Below, piece by piece: positions 28,178 to 38,658 of a DNA stretch of 64,000 nt. The stretch comes from Elusimicrobiota bacterium. GTDB lineage: Bacteria > Elusimicrobiota > Elusimicrobia > UBA1565. The stretch covers positions 1 through 64,000 of the forward strand of contig JACRDO010000095.1 in the NCBI GenBank assembly GCA_016212885.1, read 5' to 3'. The translations under genes were made by a program, and so were the position numbers. Every line of letters starts with the position of its first letter. Position 1 is the first letter of the stretch. Below the pieces are notes generated by a model that was given only the letters and a program-made list of their open reading frames with translations, was not told the DNA's origin and ran no database searches.

Positions 28178-31100
28178 ATGCGGAAATCCCTTGCTTTCCT
28201 TCTCGCTTGCGCCGCCCTGACGGCCGCTGAAGGCCTGTCCTGGGCGCAGACGACCCGCTTCAACCACGCCTCGGTCCTGCTGCCCAACGGCAACATCGTC
28301 ACCATCGGAGGCTCCTCTTTGTCTTCGGATGATGCGGGCTTTACTCTGGCAATGTCGACGGTCGAGATATTCTCCGGATGGGGGGACCCGCCGACCACCG
28401 GGGCGAACATGGCCGTGGCGCGGGCATCCCACACGGCCACACTCCTGCCCGACGGCCGGATCCTGGTCGTGGGCGGCTGCACCGGCCTTAACTGCGGCGC
28501 CATCCGAGCCGACGCCGAGCTCTACAACCCGGTGGCCAACGCGTGGACGGCCGCCGCGAACCAGATGCCCGAGGGCCACCAGAGCCACACGGCGACGCTC
28601 CTGCCAAACGGCACGGTCCTCATCGCCGGAGGCCAGGATTCCGCGAACACGGTCTCGGCCAAGTGCTACATCTTCAATCCGGCGGACAACACTTTCACCG
28701 CGACCGGGAATCTCAATCAGGCCCGGACCGCCCACTCGGCCACCCTGCTCTACAACGGCAAGGTCTTCGTCGCAGGCGGCTTTTTCTTCCAGGCCGGCCC
28801 GCCCCCGATCGACTTCGCAGTGACTACCGAGCTCTACTCCAACGGGGCCTGGTCCCCGGGCCCGACCCTTATCTGGAAGCGCGCTTTCCACACGGCCACC
28901 GCCATGGGCAACCGCAACGTCTTCATCTCCGGCGGCTTGGCCACCAACGACGCCCTTTCCGCTCCAAAGGAAAGCCTTGGGTTCCTCGAAACGACGGAAA
29001 TCTACAACCCTTCCTCCGACAGCATCTCGCCGGGCGCGCCGATGCAGGAGCGCAAGATGCTGCACGCCTCCGCCCTGATTTCAGACGGCGGCATCCGGGT
29101 CATAGGGGGCCTCGGCAACGTCACGACCTCCTACTTCAACACGGTCCCCATCTTCGGCTCGGGCAGCAGCCTCGTCTCCTTCCCCGACAACTTCGCTGCC
29201 GGAGTCGTGCTCGGAACCGGCATCATCAACAGCGCCTTGACCACCCTGGCCGTGCCGGTCCAGCCCAACCTCACCGTCGCGGCCAACGGGACCATCGTCG
29301 ACGGCGACATCTTCTTCTCCAGCCCCACCGCCCAACTGGAGGACGCCAAGGTCTTCTTCACGCACAGCCCGCCCAAGCAGACGAGGGCGCCCCTCAACGG
29401 CGTCTCCGTCGTAGGCGGCCTGGTGAACCCCTCCCGCGCGAACCTCGCCTTGGTCAACCCGACCGGGATGATCCTCTTCAACCCCCGCGAGGCGACCTCG
29501 GAGGACATCATTATGGTGGCCGCCTCCTCCCTGACGTACAACGGGGGGGTCGCGCTTCCGCCCGGACAGACCAGGTCTCTCGACAACGGCACGCTCTTTG
29601 GGAAGATCAACATCTCGTTTCCGACCAGCGACATGAACGGGCTGATCATCAATGGAAGCGCCACTGTCGTCAGCGGCTCGATCCTCCGCGCGAACAACGA
29701 CACTGTCCCCGGCTTCGTGGCCAGCCTCAACGGCGGCGCGGCGACCCTCACTGAATGCTACCCCACATCCGCCCCTCCGTACGTCCCGGACCCGCGCATC
29801 ACCTCCGACGGCCGCGGCGAGGCGCACCTGAACTGCTACCTGAGGGTCACCGGCATCACGGGCGCCATCACGAACAGCAGCTCCACCGCCATTGCTTACA
29901 ATACCCCGGCCCCCTGCAACCCCCCCCCGGGTCCTCCGCCGGTGTGCACCGGGCTGGACATGGCCAACATCATCCTCTACGGCCTGACCCTGAACATGAG
30001 GTACGCGGTCAGCCCCGTCAACCTGCAGAACGCGGCCTTCAACTTCGACATCGCCACGGTCACCATCCGCCGCATGGTCTTCAACGACGTGGAGCTCTAC
30101 GACCCGTCCAGGAACGCGTGGGCCTTCGTCAACGTAACGACGATGCCGGCCTTCGGCAAGAGTTTCGTGCTCGCACCAAACCGGGACGAGCTCCTCTTCG
30201 GCGGGGTCACCTGCACGAAAGCCGGGGACCTTTGCCGCTTCCTGGCCCTCCAGAGCGCCTATCCCTCCGCGTTCATCCCATACGTCGCCATCGGCGGATG
30301 GGACGCGGCAGCTGACCTCAACACCGCCCGCTCCCACCACGCGAGCGTGGTCCTGCCCAGCGGGAGGGTCGCGACCTTCGGCGGCACCGACGGCACGGCG
30401 GTACTCAACACCACCGAGATCTACGACCCCGGCACGCAGGCCATCGAAGCCTCAGGCCCCATGATCCTCCCCAGGAACCTCCACACCGCGACGCTCCTGA
30501 GCGACGGGACCGTGCTTGCCGCGGGGGGATTCTCGACGCTGAGCTCCACGGGGGCAACGAGCTCGGCTGAGATTTTCTATCCGGAGCCCGGCGCCTGGGT
30601 GCCGACCTCCCCGATGTCCTCCTCACGCAGCTACCATACCGCGGCCCTGCTGCCCAACGGCAACGTCCTCGTCTACGGCGGCTATGATGCCCTCGGGAAC
30701 ATGCTGTCCTCCGCCGAGATCTTCATCGCGACGGCGGCCGCCTGGCGCCTGCTCTGCAGGCCGGGGATAGACTGCGGCGTCATCCCCAGCGCGAGGGCCC
30801 AGCACACCATGACGCTCCTCCAGAACGGCGACGTGCTGGTCGCGGGCGGAGTCAACACCAGCGGCGTCCTCAGCAGCGTCGAAACCTACAACTACCGCAC
30901 AGGGGTCTGGACATCGAAGACTCCCATGTCCACGTGCACTCCCGCCAGGCCCGACTGCACCGGCCGCTACGGACACAGCGCGACCCTTCTGCCGAACGGC
31001 CGCGTGCTCGTCGCCGGCGGCGACAACGGCACAGGCGAGATCGGCAACGCCGAGATCTACGACCCCAAGACCAACACGTGGACCAGGACCCGGGAGAACG

Positions 31101-33682
31101 GCAACGACATGCTCATCCCCCGCCTGCGCCACAACGCGACGCTTCTGCCGGACGGCAAGGTCATCATCTCCGGCGGCGTGAGCGCCCTGGGCGAAGCGAT
31201 CGACTGGGCCGAGGGCTTCGACCTCATGTTCTCCTCGTGGCAGGCCCAGGGGCAGATGACGAACAAGCGAGGCTACCATTCCACGGTTCTCATGCACGAC
31301 GGAACTCTCGCCTCGATCGGCGGCTTCAACGGCCTTGATCGAATCACTTCCATCGAAACGCGCTATTTCGGCGAGGACATAGACTCGCTCACTCCGGGCG
31401 GCACCCAGCGCCAGCCCCAAGGCGTGGACGTAGATACGGGGACCCTGACTCGGGGCGGGAGCCTGAGCGTGCGGGGCGCCCGGCTTAAGGGCGTGAGCGA
31501 AGCTTCCGGCGGAAGGGGCAGCGCGAACTCCGGGTTCCATCATCCGAGGCTCTACTTCTACCGGATGGACGCCTCAGGCAACAACACCCAGGCTTCCAGC
31601 GGATTCTCGCTCGACGCTTCCACCCGCTACTACTATTCCGGCTCGAACCTTTGGGCCAACGTGGACTCCTCGATCACCTTCACTGTGCCGGAGAGCACCG
31701 GGCTCCTCCCCGTCGGCTGGTACCAGCTCCGCACCGCGGCCAACGCCCAGTTCTCGACCGCGAAAGCGATCCAAGTGGGCCCGATGCGGCCCGCAGGCCG
31801 TCCGGGGGTCCCGTGGGCCCAGCAGAGCGGGGTGTCCTCGGTCACATGGACATGGGCCGCGGCCCCAGACGTGCCCGGCAGCCGTCCCTTCGTCGATTTC
31901 GACGGCTACCACGTCTACTCGGACACCAACGGCGTCTTCATCGCGACGGTCTCGGCGAGCACGACCACGAGCAACTGCAGCACGGCCGGGGAGAAATGCA
32001 TCCACTGGGTCCAGCGGAGCCTCGGCCCGGACGCGCTGGCCCGCATCCGAGTCGCTCCTTATAACTTGTCGGGCGATGGGCAGGTCAACATCTCCACGAC
32101 GGGCATCCGCAACGTCTCCGGAGTGACTTCCGGCCTCTCCGCGCCGCAGTCCGGGCGGACACAGGTGTCGCTCAAATGGCAATGGGACACGAACGCGGCC
32201 ACCTACTATTGGGTCTACTCGTCGACCAGCCTGGCCCCGATCGCGAAGGCCAACGGCAACGCGTTCATCCTCACAGGCCTCTCGACGAATACGGCCTACG
32301 CGGTGGCGGTCCAGGCCGTCATGGATGCGGGCAGCGGCCCCATGACCGCCTATGCCACGGCCTATACCCTGGCCGACGCGCCCGCGGCAGGGGTGCCCCC
32401 GATGACCGACCCTTCCACAGGATCCATACTGGCGCAATGGTTCCAGCAGACGAACCCAAGCTGGACGAACTATGACCTCCTGGTCGTAAGGGAGGACGGG
32501 CAAGCCGATACCTACGACGGCATTCAGGCCACCCAGTACGGGGTCACCAAGGAAGACTTCATCAAGCCGAACACGCGGTACTTCATGTGGGTCTTCGCGG
32601 TCAACGGGGACAACATGATCACCTTAGGGATACCCATGGGCTCCACCTTCACCTACGTGACGAAGCCGGAACCCCTGAGCGTCCCCTACTCGGACCCCTC
32701 GAACATCACCGTCTCCTGGAGCGCCAACGGAAACCCCTCCTCGACCACCTACAAGGTGGTCTACTCCAGCGACACTCGCATAGACTTCGGACAGAAATGC
32801 GATGTCGCGGTATCCACGACGCATATCTCGCCGGAGGCCCGATTCACAGGCCTCAGCACGCAGATCCCGAACCTCCTGACCGGAAAGAACTATACCATCT
32901 GCGTCTCGGCCATCAACCACTACGGCTACCAGATGGCGACCGTATCGACCTCCGTCTATACCGACAACGGAGGCGGCCCCGAAGGCTCCCTGAGGATCGT
33001 GGCCCAGGCGGGCCAAACGACATCGAAGACGGGAAACATCGGCTCCGGGAGGACGGTCACGGTGAACATCCCGGCGGGCACCTTCGACGACAGCGTCACC
33101 CTCTTCATCGCCTCGGAGACCCTCGCGGAATGCGGCAATATCAACGCGGCAATCAACGTCATTCCCTATCCCTACGCCGATCCGCGCCGCTCCTTCGAGA
33201 TCGGCATCTCCTACGTCGCCGGGGAGGCCAATCTCGGCAACTTGTCCACGCTCGGCATCGTGCGCTATGACCCGACGAGCCGCGCCTGCGTGCCGCTCAA
33301 GAGCAGGGTGGACACAAGCCGGAAGCTCGTCATCGCCGAGGTCAACCACCTTTCGATCTTCAAGCTCATGTCAATCCCGCCGGCGGCGTCGATCGATTCC
33401 GTCCGCGTGTACCCGAACCCGTTCTTCACCCACAGCCAGGGCCACTTCACATTCGACGGGGGCCTCTCCAACGGGCTCCCGACAGGCATGCCGGCCGGGA
33501 CCCGCGTGCGCATCTACACCTTGCACGGCGAACTGGTCTTCGACGGCGCCGCCAACGCCTCCGGCATGCTGACCTGGGACGCGCGCAACAAGGCCGGCCG
33601 CCCCGTCGGGAGCGGCATCTATCTGGCCGTGATCCAGTCTGAAGGGGCCAAGAAGATCATGAAAGTGGTGGTCCTCCGATGA
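28178..33682 (+). CDS. Giant secreted Kelch-repeat / fibronectin III protein with FlgD-like C-terminal domain
   Basis: Repeated HTATLLPDGRILVVGG-type Kelch motifs, FnIII-like segments, C-terminal VRVYPNPFF...VRIYTLHGELVFDGAAN...GRPVGSGIYLAVI...KIMKVVVLR. Start uncertain (28139 or 28178). Confidence 0.85.
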   Translation: MRKSLAFLLACAALTAAEGLSWAQTTRFNHASVLLPNGNIVTIGGSSLSSDDAGFTLAMSTVEIFSGWGDPPTTGANMAVARASHTATLLPDGRILVVGGCTGLNCGAIRADAELYNPVANAWTAAANQMPEGHQSHTATLLPNGTVLIAGGQDSANTVSAKCYIFNPADNTFTATGNLNQARTAHSATLLYNGKVFVAGGFFFQAGPPPIDFAVTTELYSNGAWSPGPTLIWKRAFHTATAMGNRNVFISGGLATNDALSAPKESLGFLETTEIYNPSSDSISPGAPMQERKMLHASALISDGGIRVIGGLGNVTTSYFNTVPIFGSGSSLVSFPDNFAAGVVLGTGIINSALTTLAVPVQPNLTVAANGTIVDGDIFFSSPTAQLEDAKVFFTHSPPKQTRAPLNGVSVVGGLVNPSRANLALVNPTGMILFNPREATSEDIIMVAASSLTYNGGVALPPGQTRSLDNGTLFGKINISFPTSDMNGLIINGSATVVSGSILRANNDTVPGFVASLNGGAATLTECYPTSAPPYVPDPRITSDGRGEAHLNCYLRVTGITGAITNSSSTAIAYNTPAPCNPPPGPPPVCTGLDMANIILYGLTLNMRYAVSPVNLQNAAFNFDIATVTIRRMVFNDVELYDPSRNAWAFVNVTTMPAFGKSFVLAPNRDELLFGGVTCTKAGDLCRFLALQSAYPSAFIPYVAIGGWDAAADLNTARSHHASVVLPSGRVATFGGTDGTAVLNTTEIYDPGTQAIEASGPMILPRNLHTATLLSDGTVLAAGGFSTLSSTGATSSAEIFYPEPGAWVPTSPMSSSRSYHTAALLPNGNVLVYGGYDALGNMLSSAEIFIATAAAWRLLCRPGIDCGVIPSARAQHTMTLLQNGDVLVAGGVNTSGVLSSVETYNYRTGVWTSKTPMSTCTPARPDCTGRYGHSATLLPNGRVLVAGGDNGTGEIGNAEIYDPKTNTWTRTRENGNDMLIPRLRHNATLLPDGKVIISGGVSALGEAIDWAEGFDLMFSSWQAQGQMTNKRGYHSTVLMHDGTLASIGGFNGLDRITSIETRYFGEDIDSLTPGGTQRQPQGVDVDTGTLTRGGSLSVRGARLKGVSEASGGRGSANSGFHHPRLYFYRMDASGNNTQASSGFSLDASTRYYYSGSNLWANVDSSITFTVPESTGLLPVGWYQLRTAANAQFSTAKAIQVGPMRPAGRPGVPWAQQSGVSSVTWTWAAAPDVPGSRPFVDFDGYHVYSDTNGVFIATVSASTTTSNCSTAGEKCIHWVQRSLGPDALARIRVAPYNLSGDGQVNISTTGIRNVSGVTSGLSAPQSGRTQVSLKWQWDTNAATYYWVYSSTSLAPIAKANGNAFILTGLSTNTAYAVAVQAVMDAGSGPMTAYATAYTLADAPAAGVPPMTDPSTGSILAQWFQQTNPSWTNYDLLVVREDGQADTYDGIQATQYGVTKEDFIKPNTRYFMWVFAVNGDNMITLGIPMGSTFTYVTKPEPLSVPYSDPSNITVSWSANGNPSSTTYKVVYSSDTRIDFGQKCDVAVSTTHISPEARFTGLSTQIPNLLTGKNYTICVSAINHYGYQMATVSTSVYTDNGGGPEGSLRIVAQAGQTTSKTGNIGSGRTVTVNIPAGTFDDSVTLFIASETLAECGNINAAINVIPYPYADPRRSFEIGISYVAGEANLGNLSTLGIVRYDPTSRACVPLKSRVDTSRKLVIAEVNHLSIFKLMSIPPAASIDSVRVYPNPFFTHSQGHFTFDGGLSNGLPTGMPAGTRVRIYTLHGELVFDGAANASGMLTWDARNKAGRPVGSGIYLAVIQSEGAKKIMKVVVLR

Positions 33683-34665
33683 GGCTCCTCGCCGCTCTCC
33701 TCTGCCTGTCCCTCGCAGCTGCCACGCCGGCGCAGGCCAGCGATTTCTCCTCGTCCGCGATCGGCACAGCCGGCTCCGAGTTCCTGAACATGGACGTGGG
33801 CCCGCGCGGCATCGCCATGGGCGGCGCTTACTCGGCCGCTGTCAACGACGCGTATTCCCTCTACTGGAACCCCGCGGGCCTGACCCAGATCCCGCAGATA
33901 TCGGCCACCGCCATGCACAACGAGTACCTGGCCGGCATCCGCATGGAGTACCTCGCCTACGCGCAGAGGTGCAACGAGAACACCGTCCTCGCGGGCGGCT
34001 TGCGCTTCATGGACGCCGGCTCGATCGATGAGACGGATATCAACGGCAACAGCGCCGGCTACTTCCATCCCCGCAACTACGTCGTCGAAGCGGGCTGGGG
34101 CAAGTCGATCGCTGACCTCTCCGACGCCGAGCGGGACATCGCTCTCGGCGTGACCGGCCGCCATTTCTATTCGGACATGGTGGCCAGCGCGGACGGCTAC
34201 TCGGGAGACGTCGGCCTCCAGGCGCGCTACACCGAGGCCGCCATGCCCTACGTGTTCAGCTTCGTGGCTCAGAACCTGGGCCAGGGCCAGAAGTTCGACT
34301 ACACCCGCGACACCCTGCCCTTCCGCGCGAGGTTCGGCGCCTCCCTTCAGGCGACCGCCTTCATGCTCCTGTGCATGGAAGCCGTCATGCCGGTCTCCAA
34401 CGAACCTTACGGCGCACTCGGCATCGAGATGTCTCTCGAAGCCCCCAACGACGTCAAGGCCTTCCTCCGAGGCGGCTACAACTCCATCAACCAGTTCAGC
34501 GGGCTGGAGGGATTCCGCGGAGCCGCCTTCGGCTTCGGCTTGAAGCTGAAGGACTTCACGATCGATTATTCCTTCGTCCCCTTCGGCATGCTCGGCGACG
34601 CGCACAGGTTCGCCCTCTCCTGGAACCTGCCGGCGAAGCACTCCCGCAGGTTCCGCCAGCGCTGA
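33679..34665 (+). CDS. PorV/PorQ-family (UPF0164-like) outer-membrane beta-barrel protein
   Basis: SEFLNMDVGPRGIAMGGAYSAAVNDAYSLYWNPAGLTQ motif; 4-bp overlap with the Kelch gene. Confidence 0.8.
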   Translation: MRLLAALLCLSLAAATPAQASDFSSSAIGTAGSEFLNMDVGPRGIAMGGAYSAAVNDAYSLYWNPAGLTQIPQISATAMHNEYLAGIRMEYLAYAQRCNENTVLAGGLRFMDAGSIDETDINGNSAGYFHPRNYVVEAGWGKSIADLSDAERDIALGVTGRHFYSDMVASADGYSGDVGLQARYTEAAMPYVFSFVAQNLGQGQKFDYTRDTLPFRARFGASLQATAFMLLCMEAVMPVSNEPYGALGIEMSLEAPNDVKAFLRGGYNSINQFSGLEGFRGAAFGFGLKLKDFTIDYSFVPFGMLGDAHRFALSWNLPAKHSRRFRQR

Positions 34666-34666
34666 C

Positions 34667-36262
34667 ATGAGCGAACAGCCCCCGCAGCGGCCCGACCTCC
34701 CGCCCTTCAGGCGTCCGGCGCCGCCTCCGCCGGCGCCTCCGGCCTCCGGCCTCCTGCGGCCCGAGGAAACGCCCTTGATGGAGTACCTCCGCAAGCGGAC
34801 CGAGGCCATGGAGCAGGAGCTGGCCCTCGAGCGCGAGCGCGCCCGCGCGGCCGAGAGCCTCATCAAGCAGCAGGAAGCCCTGCGCACAGAGGTCGAGACC
34901 CAGCTCAAGGCCATCGCCGAGCAGATGCGCCAGCAGAAGGCCCTGCAGATGTCCGAGGAGGACCGGCAGGCCTCGCACGGCCGCATCTCGGCGCTCGAAC
35001 AGCGCCTAGACGAGATGCACAAGACCTGGGCCTCCCTGCTCAAGGACGCCATCGGGCGGCGCGAGTTCGGCCTGGCGGAGGCCTCCAGCGGGATCGAGAA
35101 GCTCGCCCAGGCCCTATCCGAGCTCAAGGGGGAGCTGTCGGTCCTCAAGGAATCGGCCGCGGCGGCCGCGAAGCTCCCGCCCGAGATCCGCGAAATGCGC
35201 GAACTCCTGCCGGCGCTCGAGAAAGCGCGCGCGGAAGAGGAAGGCCTTCTGCGCGCGCGGCTCTGCGAGCTGATCGGGGGCCTCGGGGACGTGATCGTTT
35301 CCCGGCTCAAGGAGATGGGAAGCCGCCTCGGCGAGGAGAGCGGCCGGCAGAACGAGCGCTTGGAGCAGCTTTCCCGCGAGCGCGCGGCGCTCGCGCGCGC
35401 CATCGAGGAGCAGCGCCATGAGGCCCGCGAGGAGACCCTTCGGGAGCAGGCCGCCATGCAGCAGCAGCTCGACGAGCAGATGAAGGGGGTCCGGAGCGCG
35501 CTCGGAGAGCTCTCCGGGCGCCAGGGCGCGGCTTCCCATGTCCTGGAGGACGTCCGCAAGCTCTCCGAGGCGGTCCATGCGATCCTCCAGAGGCCCGAGA
35601 AGGCCAAAGACCAGATCCTCCAGGAAATGGAGCAGGAGAAGCGCGATCTGATGAAGGCGCTGAGGGAGCGGACCGAGCAGATGCGCGCCCAGGCCATCGA
35701 GCGCCGGGAGATCGAACGGAGCCTCGGGGAGAGCCTCATGGAGCTCCGGCGAGAGCTCGAGAAGGAGGTTGCGGCCCACCTGGGGACCAAGGCCCAGATC
35801 GCCGGCCTCGAGAGGACGATCGACGCGCTCAAGGCCGAGGCCGATCTGAGGCGCAAGGAGCTGGCGGCCAAGGACGAGCGGTTCGCCCAGCTCGCCGGCG
35901 AGCGCGACGCCCTGGTCAAAGCCCTGGCGGAGGAGGCGGAAAGGGTCCGCCGGCTCATCGAGGAACGGGCCCTCTCGGATGGCGCCTGGGAGGAGAAGAT
36001 CGTCGAGTACCAGAAGCTCGCCAACGACGCGAGGGAGAAGACCAGCCGGGCCGAGCAGGCCTCCACGGACCTGCGCTGCCAGGTCCAGACCCTCGGCGAC
36101 CACCTCAGCCGGCTGGTCCGCGAGAAGGAGGCTGTCGAGAGCCGCTACGGGCAATGGCAGAAGGAGCAAGAGGAGCTCGCCCAAGAGCTCCAGAAGAAGG
36201 ACGAGATGATCGCCATGCTCTCAGCCACCTTCCGCAACCTGCTCAAGAAGCCCGCTGAATAG
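34667..36262 (+). CDS. Coiled-coil protein, hypothetical
   Basis: Proline-rich N terminus then long heptad-rich Glu/Arg/Leu sequence. Confidence 0.7.
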   Translation: MSEQPPQRPDLPPFRRPAPPPPAPPASGLLRPEETPLMEYLRKRTEAMEQELALERERARAAESLIKQQEALRTEVETQLKAIAEQMRQQKALQMSEEDRQASHGRISALEQRLDEMHKTWASLLKDAIGRREFGLAEASSGIEKLAQALSELKGELSVLKESAAAAAKLPPEIREMRELLPALEKARAEEEGLLRARLCELIGGLGDVIVSRLKEMGSRLGEESGRQNERLEQLSRERAALARAIEEQRHEAREETLREQAAMQQQLDEQMKGVRSALGELSGRQGAASHVLEDVRKLSEAVHAILQRPEKAKDQILQEMEQEKRDLMKALRERTEQMRAQAIERREIERSLGESLMELRRELEKEVAAHLGTKAQIAGLERTIDALKAEADLRRKELAAKDERFAQLAGERDALVKALAEEAERVRRLIEERALSDGAWEEKIVEYQKLANDAREKTSRAEQASTDLRCQVQTLGDHLSRLVREKEAVESRYGQWQKEQEELAQELQKKDEMIAMLSATFRNLLKKPAE

Positions 36263-36374
36263 CCCCCCGTCCCTAAAGTCCTTGACAGAAAAATCTAATC
36301 GGGTAAACTATATCCTCTTGCCGGTTCCCAGCCGGGTTTTTGAGGGCTGGGCCCGCGCGGATAAGGAGCGCCTT

Positions 36375-36815
36375 ATGGCCACGAAGAAGACGAAACCAGC
36401 GAAAACCCGGCGGCCCGCGAAGAAGGCCCACAAAAAGCGCGCCGCGGCCGCGCCGGGCGCGGCGATCTCGAAGCCGGAGTTGGCGGTCATCCAGAGATTC
36501 CTTCTCGCCAAGCGCAAAGAGATCCTGGACATCATGCGCAAGAACCAGGACATGGAGCCGATCACCTCGGAGGTGGGAGACGAAGCCGACCAGGCGGGGC
36601 AGTCACTCGAGAAGGAGATGATCTTCGAGCTTTCCGACAACGAGCGCAACGCCTTAGACCAGATCGAGGGGGCTCTGCGCAAGATCGAGAAGGGCGCCTA
36701 CGGCCTCTGCGAGTCCTGCCAGAAGCCCATCATGAAGCAGCGGCTGAAGGCGATGCCTTTCGCGCGCTACTGCATCGGCTGCCAAAGCACTTCGGAGCGC
36801 GCGGTCATCTCGTGA
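36375..36815 (+). CDS. DksA/TraR-family C4 zinc finger regulator
   Basis: Lys/Ala-rich N terminus, YGLCESCQKPIMKQRLKAMPFARYCIGCQ zinc finger. Confidence 0.88.
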   Translation: MATKKTKPAKTRRPAKKAHKKRAAAAPGAAISKPELAVIQRFLLAKRKEILDIMRKNQDMEPITSEVGDEADQAGQSLEKEMIFELSDNERNALDQIEGALRKIEKGAYGLCESCQKPIMKQRLKAMPFARYCIGCQSTSERAVIS

Positions 36816-36829
36816 GGTTATGTCCCTTT

Positions 36830-36885
36830 CGTCCCGAACATCCGAACGGCGTATCGAACTTTCCAAACGACTTAGGTTCAATACG
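36830..36885. repeat. Palindromic element family A, copy A3, supplying the stop codon of the transglycosylase gene
   Basis: cgtcccgaacatccgaacgg-cgtatcgaactttccaaacgacttaggttcaatacg. Confidence 0.85.
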
Positions 36886-38581
36886 TCCGGCTGTCCCTTC
36901 TGGAGGGGGGCATATAGTCCGAGCAGTCGAGGGATTCGCCGCCTAGATCCGCGTAATACCCGAGGACCTTCCGCACGTAATTCTTGGTTTCAGGGAAGTT
37001 CGGGATCCGCGTCTTCACCCGCCCCTCCCCGGCGTTGTAGGCCGCGACGGCCAGGACCTTGTCGCCGTCGTAGAGTTCCAGCAGCCGCGTCAGGTGGCGA
37101 ACGCCTCCGTCGATGTTCTGCTCCGGGTTGCGGGGATTGACGCCCAGGCGGCGGGCGGTGCCTGGCATGAGCTGCATCAAGCCGACGGCGCCCGCGTCCG
37201 ACACCACCATGGGATTTCCCCAAGGATTCTCGGCCCGCATGACGGCTTCCACGAGCTTTGGGTCTAAGCCGCGCTTGCCCGCGATGATCTCGATGGTCTT
37301 CCGGTAGCGCGCCACGGGATCCTTAGTCGGGATGGAAGCCGCGGGGAGGGGGGTAATCGCCTGCTTGACCTGGTCCCGGACAGCTTTCAGAGTCGGGCTC
37401 TTCACCGGCCGTACGGCTTCCACCTTGGGCTTGGAAGGCCCCTGCCGGTAGGCCCGCTCGTAGGCGGCCAGGAGGTACTTGACCTCCGGATCGTTCGGGA
37501 TGCCTCCGCTGCGCACGACCTTCCCGGTGCCGACCTGATAGGCGGCCAGGGCGCGGTGCACGTCCCCGTGGAAAAAATCCAAGAGCTTGGACAGCAGCTT
37601 CGCTCCGACCCGGATGTTCGTCTCCGGGTTCTTGAGGTCCGCGGCCTTCATGCCCACGGCCTTCGCGGCGCCCGGGGTGATGAGCAGGAGCCCGTAGGAG
37701 CCCCCGCTCGCTCGGCCGGGCTTGGCTTCGAAGCCGCCTTTGGCGGCCACGAGGGCGCGCAGAACGTCCGGACTGATCCCCGCGGCCTTCGCCTCGCTTT
37801 GGATGACGGCTTCGTAAGGGCCCAAGGGGACCGCGTCCCGAACATCCGAACGCAGTAGTTCGGGACGTATTGAACCTACGGCGTGTGGAAGGTTCAATAC
37901 GTCCGGCAGGGGCACGTCCTTGCTGAGGTTGGCGCCCACGGTCTCGATGGCCCTGGGGAATCCCAGAGAACCCGCGGGCGATGCTTTCGCCGCAACGCGG
38001 GTCCAAGGCATGAGCGGCGTCCCGAACATCCGAACGGCGTTGGTTCGGGACGTCCCAAACCTACGCATTTCGGATGTTTGGGACGACGCGAGTGCATCGC
38101 GCACCGCGCTGTTGTCATAAAAGGCGGCAGGATCCTTCGCCCCCGCGGCCGCGCTCATGTCCAAAGTCTTCTTCGCGGCCGCGAGCTCCGCGCGCCGGGA
38201 AAGCTCCGGAGACTTCTCCTGCTGAGCCCGGGGCTCGAAGCCCTCCGGCCGCTCCTCGAAGCGGATGTTGTCCTTGCCCCAGACGGCCTTGAGGAGCTCG
38301 ATCGACTCCGCGGCCTCCTCCGCCTGCTGGAGCGTCCACGTGGAAGCGGTGAACCGCAGCTCCGCCATGCCGTTCTCCGTGTCCTCTACGAGGCTCTTGC
38401 CGGCGCCTAGGCCCACCAAGCCGAGGATCCGGGGCTCGGTGGCGTTCAGCTTCTCCTGCGCCTCGACACTCACGCCCTCAGGCATGCGCAGGACCACGCG
38501 GACATCGGCGCTCGCGGAGAAGGAGAGGAAGAGCAGTCCGAGGGAGGCTGCGGCGGAGATCCTGCAGGCTGGGCCCTTCAT
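36878..38581 (-). CDS. Lytic transglycosylase with two SLT domains
   Basis: ALVAAKGGFEAKPGRASGGSYGLLLITPGAAKAVG and VEAVMRAENPWGNPMVVSDAGAVGLMQLMPGTARRLGV. Two in-frame Family A insertions plus A3 at its end. Confidence 0.85.
   Translation of the reverse strand: MKGPACRISAAASLGLLFLSFSASADVRVVLRMPEGVSVEAQEKLNATEPRILGLVGLGAGKSLVEDTENGMAELRFTASTWTLQQAEEAAESIELLKAVWGKDNIRFEERPEGFEPRAQQEKSPELSRRAELAAAKKTLDMSAAAGAKDPAAFYDNSAVRDALASSQTSEMRRFGTSRTNAVRMFGTPLMPWTRVAAKASPAGSLGFPRAIETVGANLSKDVPLPDVLNLPHAVGSIRPELLRSDVRDAVPLGPYEAVIQSEAKAAGISPDVLRALVAAKGGFEAKPGRASGGSYGLLLITPGAAKAVGMKAADLKNPETNIRVGAKLLSKLLDFFHGDVHRALAAYQVGTGKVVRSGGIPNDPEVKYLLAAYERAYRQGPSKPKVEAVRPVKSPTLKAVRDQVKQAITPLPAASIPTKDPVARYRKTIEIIAGKRGLDPKLVEAVMRAENPWGNPMVVSDAGAVGLMQLMPGTARRLGVNPRNPEQNIDGGVRHLTRLLELYDGDKVLAVAAYNAGEGRVKTRIPNFPETKNYVRKVLGYYADLGGESLDCSDYMPPSRRDSRTY
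37834..37901. repeat. Palindromic element family A, copy A4, inside the transglycosylase gene
   Basis: cgtcccgaac...gttcgggacg, cgtattgaac...gttcaatacg; protein VLNLPHAVGSIRPELLRSDVRDA. Confidence 0.92.
38018..38085. repeat. Palindromic element family A, copy A5, inside the transglycosylase gene, different reading frame
   Basis: cgtcccgaac...gttcgggacg, cgtcccaaac...gtttgggacg; protein SSQTSEMRRFGTSRTNAVRMFGT. Confidence 0.92.
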
Positions 38582-38658
38582 ACACCCTCAGTGTAGGCCC
38601 ATGGGCTTGAGAGCACCCGTGGCCGAGGGCCCAGCCCGCAATGGGTCCTTGGACCCGG

